Positions 7,919 through 16,386 are shown, counted from the stretch's first letter. The stretch is 41,394 bases of DNA from Bifidobacterium breve (GCA_945878725.1 CAMCTY010000017.1:1-41394), one strand, 5' to 3'. Numbers and translations: made by a program. The notes: generated by a model not told the origin, from the letters alone.

Positions 7919-8853
7919 CAGTAGGAGGCCGGAAGCAATCGGGCGATGTTCTGAAATGCGAAGAAGAGTGTGACAAACACGAGCGGAGTGCCGATGGCAT
8001 AAGCGGGCCAACGTTTCCATGATCGTGCTGCGAACCATGTTCCGAACCAGAGAGTGGCAGCAAGTGCGGAGAGTAGCAATGCTCCCGGCCACGCCCCGGA
8101 ATCGCCGCCGGCAAGGGCATCGACTGATGCGTCGGTCGTGACGAGATCGCTTAGGTCACCCTGCGAGGTGGTCGGAGCAGGGTTCGACACCAACGTTGCC
8201 GTCACGACGATTCGCTGAGCGGCGCTGAATTTTGGATGACACGCCATAAGCGTCAGTCGGTTTCCGACGTTCTGGTCAAGGATCGTGATGTCGGACGATC
8301 CCACGATGAAGTGGCCCGAGACACCGTCACCACTTGGCTCCGGGTTCGCGTTGACCCGGTAGGTAAACGTTCCCTGAAGACTCGTGATCGTTATCTCATC
8401 GCCCGGATTCAGTTCATCAATACGGTTGAACGGGGCTTTGTACGTCGTGCGATGGCCGGCGATTGCGGCGTTGCCGGCCTGACCGGGGAGCGGCGTCTGC
8501 GGGAAATGGCCGGGGCCATCCTGAAGCCAACGGAGATCCACACCTTGAAGGACGATGAAATCCACGCCGATCCGCGGGATTTCGATCCGGGCCACGGGAT
8601 CTCCAGCTTCGGGAACGGGAAGATCCGAAGGAGCTGTAACCGGCGGTTCTGGTGGTTCTGGTGCGTTCGGGATGGTGGTCGGCGGAGCAGCGACGGCGGC
8701 GAGCTGTCCGTTGAATTCCGTAGCGAGGCGATCTTGGGCCTGCGATGTTGCGAGGCCCGTTCCCCAGAGTTGGAAGGCGACGAAGAGCAGGATGAGAGCG
8801 CCGATACGCATCATCATCCTTCCGACTGCTCCGACAACTATCCAGAACTTCAC
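7918..8853 (-). CDS. class E-like sortase with C-terminal membrane helices
   Basis: This 311-aa transpeptidase of the sortase family would join proteins to the cell wall outside the membrane. An N-terminal anchor (about 13-35) and a Pro-rich linker (56-82) precede the beta barrel. The catalytic triad is visible: His134 in A-I-A-G-H-R, Cys205 in T-L-M-A-C-H-P (the T-L-x-T-C form of class E) and Arg213 in A-Q-R-I-V-V. Unusually for a minimal sortase, two further membrane helices lie at about 258-275 and 288-303. The start is uncertain: GTG 8853, or one of three consecutive ATG codons at 8817-8809, which directly follow a GGAAGG ribosome site. No gene with an obvious sorting signal is seen in the window. 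Confidence 0.9.
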   Translation of the reverse strand: MKFWIVVGAVGRMMMRIGALILLFVAFQLWGTGLATSQAQDRLATEFNGQLAAVAAPPTTIPNAPEPPEPPVTAPSDLPVPEAGDPVARIEIPRIGVDFIVLQGVDLRWLQDGPGHFPQTPLPGQAGNAAIAGHRTTYKAPFNRIDELNPGDEITITSLQGTFTYRVNANPEPSGDGVSGHFIVGSSDITILDQNVGNRLTLMACHPKFSAAQRIVVTATLVSNPAPTTSQGDLSDLVTTDASVDALAGGDSGAWPGALLLSALAATLWFGTWFAARSWKRWPAYAIGTPLVFVTLFFAFQNIARLLPASY

Positions 8854-8946
8854 CGGGCGACCCTAGCGACCGGGTCGGGGCGAGGGCTATCAGGACCCCG
8901 GCGCTTGGTCGTCCCAAGGGGGTGACGGGTACCCTTCGAACACGCC

Positions 8947-9687
8947 ATGGACGCCGTCGACCCGAACTCATTCTCCGGCCCATCGGCCGACCCGTCGGCG
9001 GGGGCATTGTCCGGAGACGGTGTGTCCGGAGACGGTGTGACGGAGCAACGCGTGGTCCACCTTCGCGGTGCTGTAGCGCTTCTCGGTCGATTCCCCGCGC
9101 TGGCCGGTGTAGATCTCGACATCAATCGGCGTCGAATCGTTCTGCTCCGTGGACCAAACGGTGCCGGCAAGACAACCCTGTTACGCACGTTGGCCGGTCT
9201 GGTTCACGTCTCAGAGGGTGAAGCCGTGGTCCTCGGCGTCGATCTTCTGACTGATCGCAGATCGGTTCGTCAGCGCGTCGGCCTTCTCGCCCACACGACT
9301 GGTCTGTACGACGAGCTCACCGTGGCCGACAACGTGTCGTTCTGGTCGCGCGCCGCACGCGCCGATCGATCTGATGTGGACGCGGCGATGGCTCGACTCG
9401 GACTCGACGGACGATTGCGAACGGTGCCAGTGGGTCGCCTTTCGGCGGGTCAGCGTCGACGTACGTCACTTGCCTGCCTGATCGCCCGTCGTCCGGAACT
9501 CTGGCTTCTCGATGAACCGCATGCCGGCCTTGATCAGGAGGGGCGCGATCTGGTCGACCAGTTGTTACGCGAAGCCACCGACGCTGGTGCAACGGTGATC
9601 CTCAGCTCGCACGAACTCGATCGGTCTTTGCAGCTCGCTGACGAAGTCGTAACTCTCTCCGGAGGGGTGGCCACCCGTGATTCATGA
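8947..9687 (+). CDS. ccmA: heme exporter ATP-binding protein CcmA
   Basis: This 246-aa ABC ATPase is the first gene of the System I cytochrome c maturation operon. It powers the CcmABCD complex that releases holo-CcmE. Walker A is G-P-N-G-A-G-K-T-T (69-77), the signature is L-S-A-G-Q (165-169), Walker B is L-W-L-L-D-E (185-190), and the switch His222 is in S-S-H-E. Residues 1-30 are low complexity and include a tandem S-G-D-G-V repeat encoded by a 15-bp duplication; the core family begins near residue 31, so GTG 9037 is an alternative start. It overlaps ccmB by 11 bp. The short intergenic region at 8854-8946 holds the divergent promoters for sortase and ccm. Confidence 0.93.
   Translation: MDAVDPNSFSGPSADPSAGALSGDGVSGDGVTEQRVVHLRGAVALLGRFPALAGVDLDINRRRIVLLRGPNGAGKTTLLRTLAGLVHVSEGEAVVLGVDLLTDRRSVRQRVGLLAHTTGLYDELTVADNVSFWSRAARADRSDVDAAMARLGLDGRLRTVPVGRLSAGQRRRTSLACLIARRPELWLLDEPHAGLDQEGRDLVDQLLREATDAGATVILSSHELDRSLQLADEVVTLSGGVATRDS
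9010..9039 (+). repeat. 15-bp tandem duplication near the ccmA start
   Basis: TCCGGAGACGGTGTG occurs twice in direct tandem (9010-9024 and 9025-9039). It encodes a doubled S-G-D-G-V if ccmA starts at 8947. Each copy holds a GGAGA-like stretch and a GTG, so the repeat may instead be part of the leader. Confidence 0.85.
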
Positions 9688-10345
9688 CGCATTTCTCGTC
9701 GCTGGCAAGGACCTTCGCCTCGAATGGCGATCCCGAGTCGCCCTCAACCAGGTGGCTCCTTTCGCACTTCTCGTGCTGGTGCTCTTTGCGTTTGCGCTCG
9801 ACCCCGATCGCGGACTTTTGGAGAAGGCCACGCCGGGGCTCTATTGGGTGGCCGTCCTTTTCAGCGGACTCCTCGCTCTACAGCGATCGTTCTCGATCGA
9901 ATCGGCCGACGGCAACCGTGATGCCCTGCGCCTTTCCGGTCTTGATCCGGCCGGGATCTTTCTCGGGAAGGTCATGGCGGTGGGCGTGCAACTCCTAGCG
10001 CTCGAGATCCTTCTCGGGATTGGAGTGGCCGTCCTCTATACGACGCCAATTACCGGATGGATTCTGCTTTTGGTGACTGCGATGGTCGCGACCGTGGCGA
10101 TAGCGGCCGCCGGTACCCTCTATGGCGTGGTCGCTGCCGGTCTCCGAGTACGTGAAACCTTGCTTCCACTCCTACTGTTACCGGTACTCGCTCCGGTGCT
10201 CATCGGATCGACCCGAGCTTTCGAGGCTGCTCTCGGAGGAACGCCTTCCGAAGGATGGCCGTGGGTCGGACTCATGGGAGTGATCGCTGTGTTGTACATC
10301 GTCGCTGGAGTGTTTGGATTTGGCCCACTGATGGAGGAATCGTGA
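9677..10345 (+). CDS. ccmB: heme exporter membrane subunit CcmB
   Basis: This 222-aa integral membrane protein has about six helices and no large soluble domain. An N-terminal D-L-R-L-E-W-R-S-R motif near residue 13 is characteristic of CcmB. It would form the membrane part of the ABC complex with CcmA. The GTG start lies inside the end of ccmA (11-bp overlap) and the gene overlaps ccmC by 4 bp (GTGA), so its expression is tied to the operon. Its length fits the family norm. Confidence 0.93.
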   Translation: MIHDAFLVAGKDLRLEWRSRVALNQVAPFALLVLVLFAFALDPDRGLLEKATPGLYWVAVLFSGLLALQRSFSIESADGNRDALRLSGLDPAGIFLGKVMAVGVQLLALEILLGIGVAVLYTTPITGWILLLVTAMVATVAIAAAGTLYGVVAAGLRVRETLLPLLLLPVLAPVLIGSTRAFEAALGGTPSEGWPWVGLMGVIAVLYIVAGVFGFGPLMEES

Positions 10346-11109
10346 TCTCACAGACCCCGACCGAGGTGACAGGGCCAACGTCAACGAGTTCGCGCGTGAC
10401 TCGCGTTTTGGGCTTTTTGGCGCTCGTGTCCCTTGGGGTTTTGGTCCTGTTCGGACTCATCCTCAGCCCCCCTGATGCAAGCCAGGGCGAAGCAGTCCGA
10501 ATCATGTACATACACGTGCCGTCGGCGACCGTTGCGTACCTCGGATGCTTCCTCACCACGATCGGTTCGATCGTCTACCTCTGGCGCAAATCGCAGTGGT
10601 GGGAACTCGTGGCCTACGCAGGTGCTGAAGTTGCCACCCTCTTCACGGTCATCACGCTTGTCACCGGCATGTTGTGGGGTCGCCCGACATGGGGCGTTTA
10701 CTGGGTCTGGGACGCTCGTTTGACCTCGACGGCGATGCTGCTGCTACTTCTGCTCGGCTATCTCGCCGTTCGGCGCCTTCCGGCCGATTACGAGGTACGC
10801 GCGAAGCGCGCCGCCATCGTCGGATTGCTCCTCGTCCCGAACGTGATGATCGTTCGCAAGTCGGTGGACTGGTGGCGAACCCTCCATCAAAAGCCGACGC
10901 TTCTGGCCAACGGTCTCGATTCCAAGATCGAGGGCTTGATGTTGTTCTCGCTCTTCACCGGTTTCATTGCAATCTCGTTGGTCTTTGGTTGGCTGATCGT
11001 CCATCGTTTCCGACTGGCGTGGCTTGAGGAACAGGTCGAGTCCGAAGGTCTTGACCTTGCGATCGCCGAACGACGGGCTGAAGCACTCGTCGGTGAGGTC
11101 GCGCCATGA
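10342..11109 (+). CDS. ccmC: heme handling protein CcmC
   Basis: This 255-aa heme-handling protein has six membrane helices. The WWD-type heme-binding loop appears as W-G-V-Y-W-V-W-D (117-124), and the flanking axial ligand histidines are His58 (Y-I-H-V-P) and His182 (T-L-H-Q). It would load heme onto CcmE. The GTG at 10342 is chosen because GGAGGA lies just upstream and the start overlaps the ccmB stop by 4 bp; the same frame is open 29 codons further upstream but only as a shadow of ccmB. A cytoplasmic C-terminal tail of about 25 residues is charged. It overlaps ccmD by 4 bp. Confidence 0.95.
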   Translation: MISQTPTEVTGPTSTSSRVTRVLGFLALVSLGVLVLFGLILSPPDASQGEAVRIMYIHVPSATVAYLGCFLTTIGSIVYLWRKSQWWELVAYAGAEVATLFTVITLVTGMLWGRPTWGVYWVWDARLTSTAMLLLLLLGYLAVRRLPADYEVRAKRAAIVGLLLVPNVMIVRKSVDWWRTLHQKPTLLANGLDSKIEGLMLFSLFTGFIAISLVFGWLIVHRFRLAWLEEQVESEGLDLAIAERRAEALVGEVAP

Positions 11110-11237
11110 ACTGGGGTTATGTCATCGCTTCGTGGATCGTCGCGTTCGGCGCACTTGGCGCCTATTCGGTGGCCACCGTTCTGCGCGGTCGTCGTTTGAG
11201 CAAGCAAGTCCCCCCGGAGAAGCGCCGATGGAGCTGA
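11106..11237 (+). CDS. ccmD: CcmD-like small membrane protein
   Basis: This is a 43-aa open frame. ATG 11106 overlaps the ccmC stop (ATGA) and TGA 11235-11237 lies inside the start of ccmE (10-bp overlap). The protein has one hydrophobic helix (about residues 3-26) that begins M-N-W-G-Y-V-I-A and ends in a basic stretch L-R-G-R-R-L. This is the size, topology and position of CcmD, which stabilises CcmABC with holo-CcmE. CcmD is poorly conserved in sequence, so the call rests on size, topology and gene order. It is easily missed by gene finders. Confidence 0.85.
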   Translation: MNWGYVIASWIVAFGALGAYSVATVLRGRRLSKQVPPEKRRWS

Positions 11238-11764
11238 CACCACGGACCGGTCCGGATTCCGGCGCCGAGGGCGAAGCTCTCGCCTCGAAGCGTGTTCGCA
11301 GCAAGCGCAATCGGCTTCCGGCCCTAGCGATGATCGTCGTCGTTCTTGCTGTCGGAAGTTTCGTCGTGGTGAACGCGCTTGGTAGTGCAACGACCTTTTA
11401 CCGAAATGTCGACGAGGCCTCTGCGCAACGGGAGTCTCTCGGAGTGAAGCGCTTTCGTCTGCAGGGCACTGTTGTCGCCGGTTCGATTGTGCAGACCGGT
11501 GAAGGTGTCTCCTTTGATGTTGCCTACAACGGCGTGGAGATTCCTGTTCGCCATGTGGGTGATCCGCCGGAGATGTTTAAAGCAGACGAGGCAGTTCTCC
11601 TTGAGGGAAATTTCGATGCATCTGGTTCGGGTGAATTTGATTCGACGCTCATGATCATCAAGCACAGTGAGGTTTATAAGGAAAAGGAAGCCGACAGGCT
11701 TCAGCAGGCTGACGTCGGTGGAAAGATGCCTGTGGCCACGTCGGTTCCGGGCGCAACTCCATGA
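11228..11764 (+). CDS. ccmE: cytochrome c maturation heme chaperone CcmE
   Basis: This is a 178-aa periplasmic-side heme chaperone. A basic N-terminus (20-30) and one membrane anchor (about 31-51) are followed by an OB-fold domain (about 70-150). The covalent heme-binding H-x3-Y motif is present as His146...Tyr150 (K-H-S-E-V-Y), the His form rather than the Cys form found in some lineages. ATG 11228 lies inside the end of ccmD, and the frame upstream of it is not CcmE-like. The last four bases overlap the ccmF start (ATGA). The long N-terminal tail before the anchor is somewhat extended. Confidence 0.95.
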   Translation: MELTPRTGPDSGAEGEALASKRVRSKRNRLPALAMIVVVLAVGSFVVVNALGSATTFYRNVDEASAQRESLGVKRFRLQGTVVAGSIVQTGEGVSFDVAYNGVEIPVRHVGDPPEMFKADEAVLLEGNFDASGSGEFDSTLMIIKHSEVYKEKEADRLQQADVGGKMPVATSVPGATP

Positions 11765-13752
11765 ACGTCGCTCTCGGTCGCGCCGGCGTCACACTCGGTC
11801 TCGTTGCGGCGATCCTTGGCGTGATCACCGTCGGGTATGGCCTGATCCGTCGACGTCCCGATCTGATTCGGCTTTCGCGGGCCTACGCAGTGCTCGTATT
11901 CGTTGGCGGCATTTTGGCGTTCATCGCCATGGAGCGAGCACTGATCACACGAGATTTCACCGTGCAGTTCGTCGCCAACAACGGTTCGAGCAAGACCCCG
12001 GCGCTCTACAACTTCGCAACGCTCTGGAGTGCGCTCGAGGGTTCGATCATCCTGTGGTCGGCAATTCTCGGCGGCTATCTCGTCGCCGTTGTCTTCAAGT
12101 TCCGTAAGCGCCTTGCCGATCCACTCGTGGGATGGGCGCTGTTGACGATGCTGGTCGTTGCCGCTTTCTTTTTCTTTCTCATGGCCGGTCCCGCCAACCC
12201 CTTCAAGAACTTCTCGCCGCCAGTTGGCTTCGACGGGCCGGGTCCCAACCCGCTCCTACAAAACCATCCGCTGATGGCGTTCCATCCGCCGATGCTTTAT
12301 CTCGGGTACGTGGGTTTCACAGTCCCGTTTGCGTTTGCCATCGCCGCGCTTGCGACGGGACGCGTCGGCGAGGGCTGGTTGCTCGCCACCCGCCGCTGGA
12401 CTCTCATCGCATGGGGCTTCCTCACCGCTGGCATCATTCTCGGCTCTTGGTGGAGTTACGAAGTGCTCGGATGGGGTGGCTACTGGGCCTGGGATCCGGT
12501 TGAGAACGCGTCGTTCATGCCGTGGCTCACTGGCACCGCGTATCTGCATTCGGTGATGGTTCAGGAACGACGCGGCATGCTGCGGGTCTGGAACATCTCG
12601 CTACTGTGCGCGACGTTTGCGCTCACGATCCTCGGCACGTTCATCACCCGCTCGGGTGTGCTTGAGTCGGTTCATGCTTTCACTGAATCAAGCATCGGTC
12701 CGTCGCTTATCGCGTTCTTCGCTCTGATTGTTTTTGTCACCGTCGGACTCATCGGATGGCGCGGCGATCGACTTCGGTCACCAGGGCGGATCGATTCCCC
12801 GCTGTCGCGCGAGGGCGCGTTCCTCGCGAACAACGTGCTCTTTGGAGCATTCGCTTTTGTGATTCTCCTTGGAACGGTGTTCCCACTCGTCGTCGAGGCC
12901 ATCAACAACGACAGGATCTCGGTCGGAGTTCCGTACTTCAACCGCATGTCAATGCCCATCGGAATGGCCCTGCTTTTCCTCATGGCGGTCGCTCCGGTGC
13001 TTCCATGGCGCAAAGCGAGCGCGGAACTTCTGCGACACCGTTTGATCTGGCCGGCATGGATTGGCGCCGGGTCGATGGTGTTCGCTGTAGCAGTGGGTGC
13101 ACGCGGTCTCGCCCCAGTGATCGCGTTTGGTCTCGGTGGATTCGCGGCCGGATCAGCCGGTCGTCAACTCGTACTCGCGGCTCGGCGTCAAGGCTGGCGC
13201 GGGCTGGTCGGCCGGGCCAACGGTGGCATGGTCGTGCACCTCGGTGTCGTGATGATCGCCGTAGCGTTCGCGGCAAGCAGCAGTTACGTCCGTCAGGCCG
13301 AGTTCACGCTCAGGCCGGGTGATATCGCCGAGTTCGCCGGTCACACGTTGCTGTACGAAGGACAGAACATCAAGGAAGAGTCGGCGAAGACACTCAACCA
13401 GGCCCTCGTGCGCATTGACGGAACTGGCCCTTGGGCACCTTCGCTGAACAAATTCGCCAACGGTCAAACCACGATCGGAACGCCGTCGGTTCGTTCGACC
13501 TTCACCGATGATGTGGCGCTGTCGGTCATCGACATCAGGGGCGGTGACGATCCATCCGTAACCATCCGTGTGACTGTTCAACCGCTGATCATCTGGTTGT
13601 GGATCGGTGGCGCAGTGATGGCCTTCGGAACGCTCCTCGCCGTGTTCCCCGGAAAGCGTCGTAACCCGATCGATGCGGTTTCGTCGCCGCTCGCTGGCAC
13701 AGCACCACCAAGGCCGGAACCCGAATCCGATCGGACCGTGGCGAACGCATGA
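11761..13752 (+). CDS. ccmF: cytochrome c heme lyase subunit CcmF
   Basis: This 663-aa polytopic membrane protein, the core of the heme ligation complex, takes heme from CcmE and attaches it to apocytochrome c. The family landmarks are clear: N-H-P-L-M-A-F-H-P-P-M-L-Y-L-G-Y (168-183) with ligand histidines, and the WWD heme loop G-W-G-G-Y-W-A-W-D-P-V-E-N-A (237-250). A periplasmic domain lies at about 510-610 before the last helix and a Pro-rich tail. Length is normal for bacterial CcmF. It overlaps ccmE and ccmG by 4 bp each. Confidence 0.97.
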   Translation: MNVALGRAGVTLGLVAAILGVITVGYGLIRRRPDLIRLSRAYAVLVFVGGILAFIAMERALITRDFTVQFVANNGSSKTPALYNFATLWSALEGSIILWSAILGGYLVAVVFKFRKRLADPLVGWALLTMLVVAAFFFFLMAGPANPFKNFSPPVGFDGPGPNPLLQNHPLMAFHPPMLYLGYVGFTVPFAFAIAALATGRVGEGWLLATRRWTLIAWGFLTAGIILGSWWSYEVLGWGGYWAWDPVENASFMPWLTGTAYLHSVMVQERRGMLRVWNISLLCATFALTILGTFITRSGVLESVHAFTESSIGPSLIAFFALIVFVTVGLIGWRGDRLRSPGRIDSPLSREGAFLANNVLFGAFAFVILLGTVFPLVVEAINNDRISVGVPYFNRMSMPIGMALLFLMAVAPVLPWRKASAELLRHRLIWPAWIGAGSMVFAVAVGARGLAPVIAFGLGGFAAGSAGRQLVLAARRQGWRGLVGRANGGMVVHLGVVMIAVAFAASSSYVRQAEFTLRPGDIAEFAGHTLLYEGQNIKEESAKTLNQALVRIDGTGPWAPSLNKFANGQTTIGTPSVRSTFTDDVALSVIDIRGGDDPSVTIRVTVQPLIIWLWIGGAVMAFGTLLAVFPGKRRNPIDAVSSPLAGTAPPRPEPESDRTVANA

Positions 13753-14333
13753 CGGAATCGCGTGCGACCGGAACGATGCGCGGCGGCAGCAATCTCGCGC
13801 GTAACGCGGCGATCATCGTTGGTATCGTTCTTGTCGGGTTCATTGCGTTGCTCGCCACCCGGGGAGCAAACACGCCGATCTCAAGTCGTATCGTTGGGCA
13901 GGCAGCACCGAACTTCTCGGGCGAAACGCTCGACGGAACTCGCTTCGATCTCGCCATGCATCGCGGTGAGTGGGTCATCGTGAATTTCTTTGCGACCTGG
14001 TGTACCGAGTGTCGGCTCGAGGATCCTCAGATCTCACAGTTCGTCACTAGCCATGAAGGTGATCCGGTGGAGGTCGTGAGTGTGGCCTTCTCCGATGATG
14101 CCGACTCAATCCGCACCTACTTCACAGGGCGCCCGGGTGCCTCATGGCCGGTCATACCCTCCGACACCGGCCGTATAGCGCTTGATTACGGCATAACCAA
14201 AGTGCCGGAGTCCTATGTCGTGGCGCCAAGCGGCTTGGTTGTCGCCGGCTTCTTCGGTGGCGTGACCGCGGCCGGCCTCGACGAGGTCATCAACGAAAAC
14301 GGCGGCATGGCGATGGCGGGTTCGGGTTCATGA
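13749..14333 (+). CDS. ccmG: thioredoxin-like protein CcmG/DsbE
   Basis: This 194-aa membrane-anchored thiol-disulfide protein has an N-terminal helix (about 18-37) leading to a thioredoxin fold with active site W-C-T-E-C (Cys85 and Cys88). The cis-Pro region is K-V-P-E-S-Y near residue 154. In System I it keeps the apocytochrome CxxCH cysteines reduced, with CcmH. It overlaps both neighbours by 4 bp. The C-terminus is Gly/Ser-rich and adds nothing recognisable. It could serve other thiol reduction too, but the operon context makes the cytochrome role most likely. Confidence 0.93.
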   Translation: MTESRATGTMRGGSNLARNAAIIVGIVLVGFIALLATRGANTPISSRIVGQAAPNFSGETLDGTRFDLAMHRGEWVIVNFFATWCTECRLEDPQISQFVTSHEGDPVEVVSVAFSDDADSIRTYFTGRPGASWPVIPSDTGRIALDYGITKVPESYVVAPSGLVVAGFFGGVTAAGLDEVINENGGMAMAGSGS

Positions 14334-14890
14334 CCGCCGCAAGCGTGAAACCTTCGGCGTTCTCCTCAGGTTCACCCCTGCGGAGGATCGGCCCATGGCT
14401 TTTACTCGGCGTTGTCATCGTGGCCACGCTCTCGCTCGCCGTGTTCGGTACTCGCGATGCCCCGACAATTCAGGATCGGGTGAGTTCCATCTCGCGCACG
14501 GTGAAGTGTCCGGTTTGCTCCGGCGAATCTGTAGCCGAGTCGAACGCTCCGGCCTCGCAGGAGATCCGGCGTGACATTGCCGTGCGTGTGCAAGAGGGGC
14601 AGACCGACGACGAGATCCGTTCCTATTACGTCGGCCGTTACGGTGAAGCGATTCTGTTGACGCCGTCGGCGTCAGGCATCAATGCACTGGTTTGGATTCT
14701 GCCGGTGGTGGCGCTGGCGGTGGCCCTTGCGGGTCTCGTCATTGTGTTTCGCCGATGGAGCAACGAACTTGCGGAGACGGCATCACCCGAAGATCGTCGG
14801 TTGGTGGAAGCAGCGCTGCGCGGTGACGAAACAGGGTCATCTGAACTCGCTGACCCAGACGACGGGCATGGTGAAGGGGATTCCCGATGA
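14330..14890 (+). CDS. ccmH: cytochrome c maturation thioreductase CcmH
   Basis: This is a 186-aa protein. A first helix (about 22-40) acts as signal or anchor, then comes the CcmH three-helix domain with redox motif V-K-C-P-V-C (Cys60, Cys63), followed by S-N-A-P and the D-D-E-I-R-x-Y-Y-V-x-R-Y-G-E stretch typical of the family. A second helix lies at about 117-140, then an acidic tail. It would reduce the apocytochrome heme-binding thiols together with CcmG. The fused C-terminal TPR domain found in some CcmH proteins is absent; it is supplied by the next gene. Confidence 0.95.
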   Translation: MTAASVKPSAFSSGSPLRRIGPWLLLGVVIVATLSLAVFGTRDAPTIQDRVSSISRTVKCPVCSGESVAESNAPASQEIRRDIAVRVQEGQTDDEIRSYYVGRYGEAILLTPSASGINALVWILPVVALAVALAGLVIVFRRWSNELAETASPEDRRLVEAALRGDETGSSELADPDDGHGEGDSR

Positions 14891-15816
14891 GCAATCTGCC
14901 ATCAGGAGAAAGCGGAACCGCGGCCCGCAAGGCCGCACGGGCACAATCATCCTCGGTTCCGTCCCGGGGAAAGGCGAAAGCCAAGGGCAACCCGTCACCG
15001 CGCGCCAAGGAGCCATCGGCCCCTGTGCGCAAGAAGCTTGATCCCGATGCTCTTGTAGCTCTCGAGGAGGAGCGGGATTTCTTGCTCAGGTCGCTCGAGG
15101 ATCTCGAGCGTGAGTATGCCGCCGGCGATGTCGACCAAAGCGACTACGTGGCGCTGAACGACGATTACACCGCTCGAGCGGCCGACGTGATTCGGGCTAT
15201 CGATTCGCGCAACGAGCTGGCAGTGAGCACGCGTCCGGTGCGCTCGTGGAAGCAAAGCGCTCTGACGCTCGGTCTTGTCGCACTGCTCGGTGTGGGGGCT
15301 GGTTGGGTCGTATTCCGCGACTCGGGAACACGCGCTCCGGGACAGGGTCTCTCGGGTGACGTGCGGCAGGACAGCGCCAACCTGATCCTGCGGGCGCAGG
15401 GCTACACCGGGCAGGCGAGCGCCGCGCTTCAAGCTGGAGACACCGACAAAGCACTTGAACAGTACGAACTTGCCATCGAGTCCTACGACAAGGCACTCGA
15501 ACTGTCACCAGCAAACGTCGAAGCACTCACCTACCGCGGTTGGGTCCTTCACACACTTGCAACCAACAGCGAAGCATCGATCGCTACCCAACTCGATGCG
15601 CAGGCTCGCATCTTCATTGATCAGGCCATTTCCGTAGACCCGACGTATGCCGATGCCCGCGTGTTCCGGGCGATCCTCGAGCGCAACGCCGGTAAGTTCG
15701 CTGCCGCGCAGATTGATCTCGATGCGGTCGACATGAAGGCGATCCCGCCGTTCATGAAGAACATGATCGACAGCGTGCGCAACGACGTCGCTGCTGGACT
15801 CGCCAGTTCCCGATAG
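14887..15816 (+). CDS. ccmI: CcmI-like TPR protein
   Basis: This 309-aa protein would act as the apocytochrome-binding chaperone of the Ccm system. Residues 1-50 are Ser/Pro/Lys-rich and unlike CcmI; residues about 53-110 (E-E-E-R-D-F-L-L-R-S-L-E-D-L-E...D-Y) match the helical CcmI/CcmH N-domain. One membrane helix (about 123-143) follows, then tetratricopeptide repeats (about 160-290). ATG 14887 overlaps the ccmH stop. It is the last gene of the operon and converges with a phosphatase gene across 29 bp. The name rests on position and architecture. Confidence 0.85.
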   Translation: MSNLPSGESGTAARKAARAQSSSVPSRGKAKAKGNPSPRAKEPSAPVRKKLDPDALVALEEERDFLLRSLEDLEREYAAGDVDQSDYVALNDDYTARAADVIRAIDSRNELAVSTRPVRSWKQSALTLGLVALLGVGAGWVVFRDSGTRAPGQGLSGDVRQDSANLILRAQGYTGQASAALQAGDTDKALEQYELAIESYDKALELSPANVEALTYRGWVLHTLATNSEASIATQLDAQARIFIDQAISVDPTYADARVFRAILERNAGKFAAAQIDLDAVDMKAIPPFMKNMIDSVRNDVAAGLASSR

Positions 15817-15845
15817 CCGATCGTCAAGCGCGGGCGGGCAGAGGT

Positions 15846-16307
15846 TCAGGCAGTCGGAGGAACGTAACGGCCATGGAATGGTCGTCCGTTACGCGTCTCA
15901 ATGATCCAGATCGAACCCTTCTGATCGATCAAGGGTCCGTCGGTGTCCATGCCATCTGCGACAAGCCGTCGCAGCAACGGCGGGATGAGATCGCCATGGC
16001 TGCACGCCAGACCGTCCACCTCGTCGAGGGCGAGCAACAACGCGTACGCCTCGTCCGGTGATGCACCCTCGGTGAATGAGTCGTGCGGCGTGATCGATAC
16101 CCCAATGGATTCGGAGAGCGGTTCGACGGTTTGGACGCAACGCACGAATGGACTCGACAGGATGACACCAACCGGGGCGTTCTCAATAACGGCGAGCAGA
16201 TCAATCGCCTGTTGCTGTCCCCGCGGGGATAGCGGGCGGACTTCGTCGTCGCCCTTCCATTCAGAGCGCTTTCCGGCGTGGGCATGCCGGGCGAGAAAGA
16301 TCGTCAC
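15846..16307 (-). CDS. SixA-like histidine phosphatase
   Basis: This is a 153-aa histidine-phosphatase-superfamily protein. The phosphohistidine motif L-A-R-H-A-H-A-G begins at residue 5, close to the R-H-A-x-A of SixA and related phosphohistidine phosphatases. S-S-P-F-V-R-C-V-Q-T follows near 52-61, and the second active-site His is in A-C-S-H-G-D near 104-109. The GTG at 16307 is chosen because it puts the catalytic motif at the expected distance from the N-terminus; a longer frame to 16439 runs into the next gene. It lies 79 bp downstream of the NifS-like gene on the same strand. The target is unknown. Confidence 0.82.
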   Translation of the reverse strand: MTIFLARHAHAGKRSEWKGDDEVRPLSPRGQQQAIDLLAVIENAPVGVILSSPFVRCVQTVEPLSESIGVSITPHDSFTEGASPDEAYALLLALDEVDGLACSHGDLIPPLLRRLVADGMDTDGPLIDQKGSIWIIETRNGRPFHGRYVPPTA

Positions 16308-16386
16308 CCCGAAACCGTAGCGAACACACGTTGCCTCTCGGTTGCGGCCGGGCGAATAGCCCCGGATTGGGGAAATGGGCGGTGAT

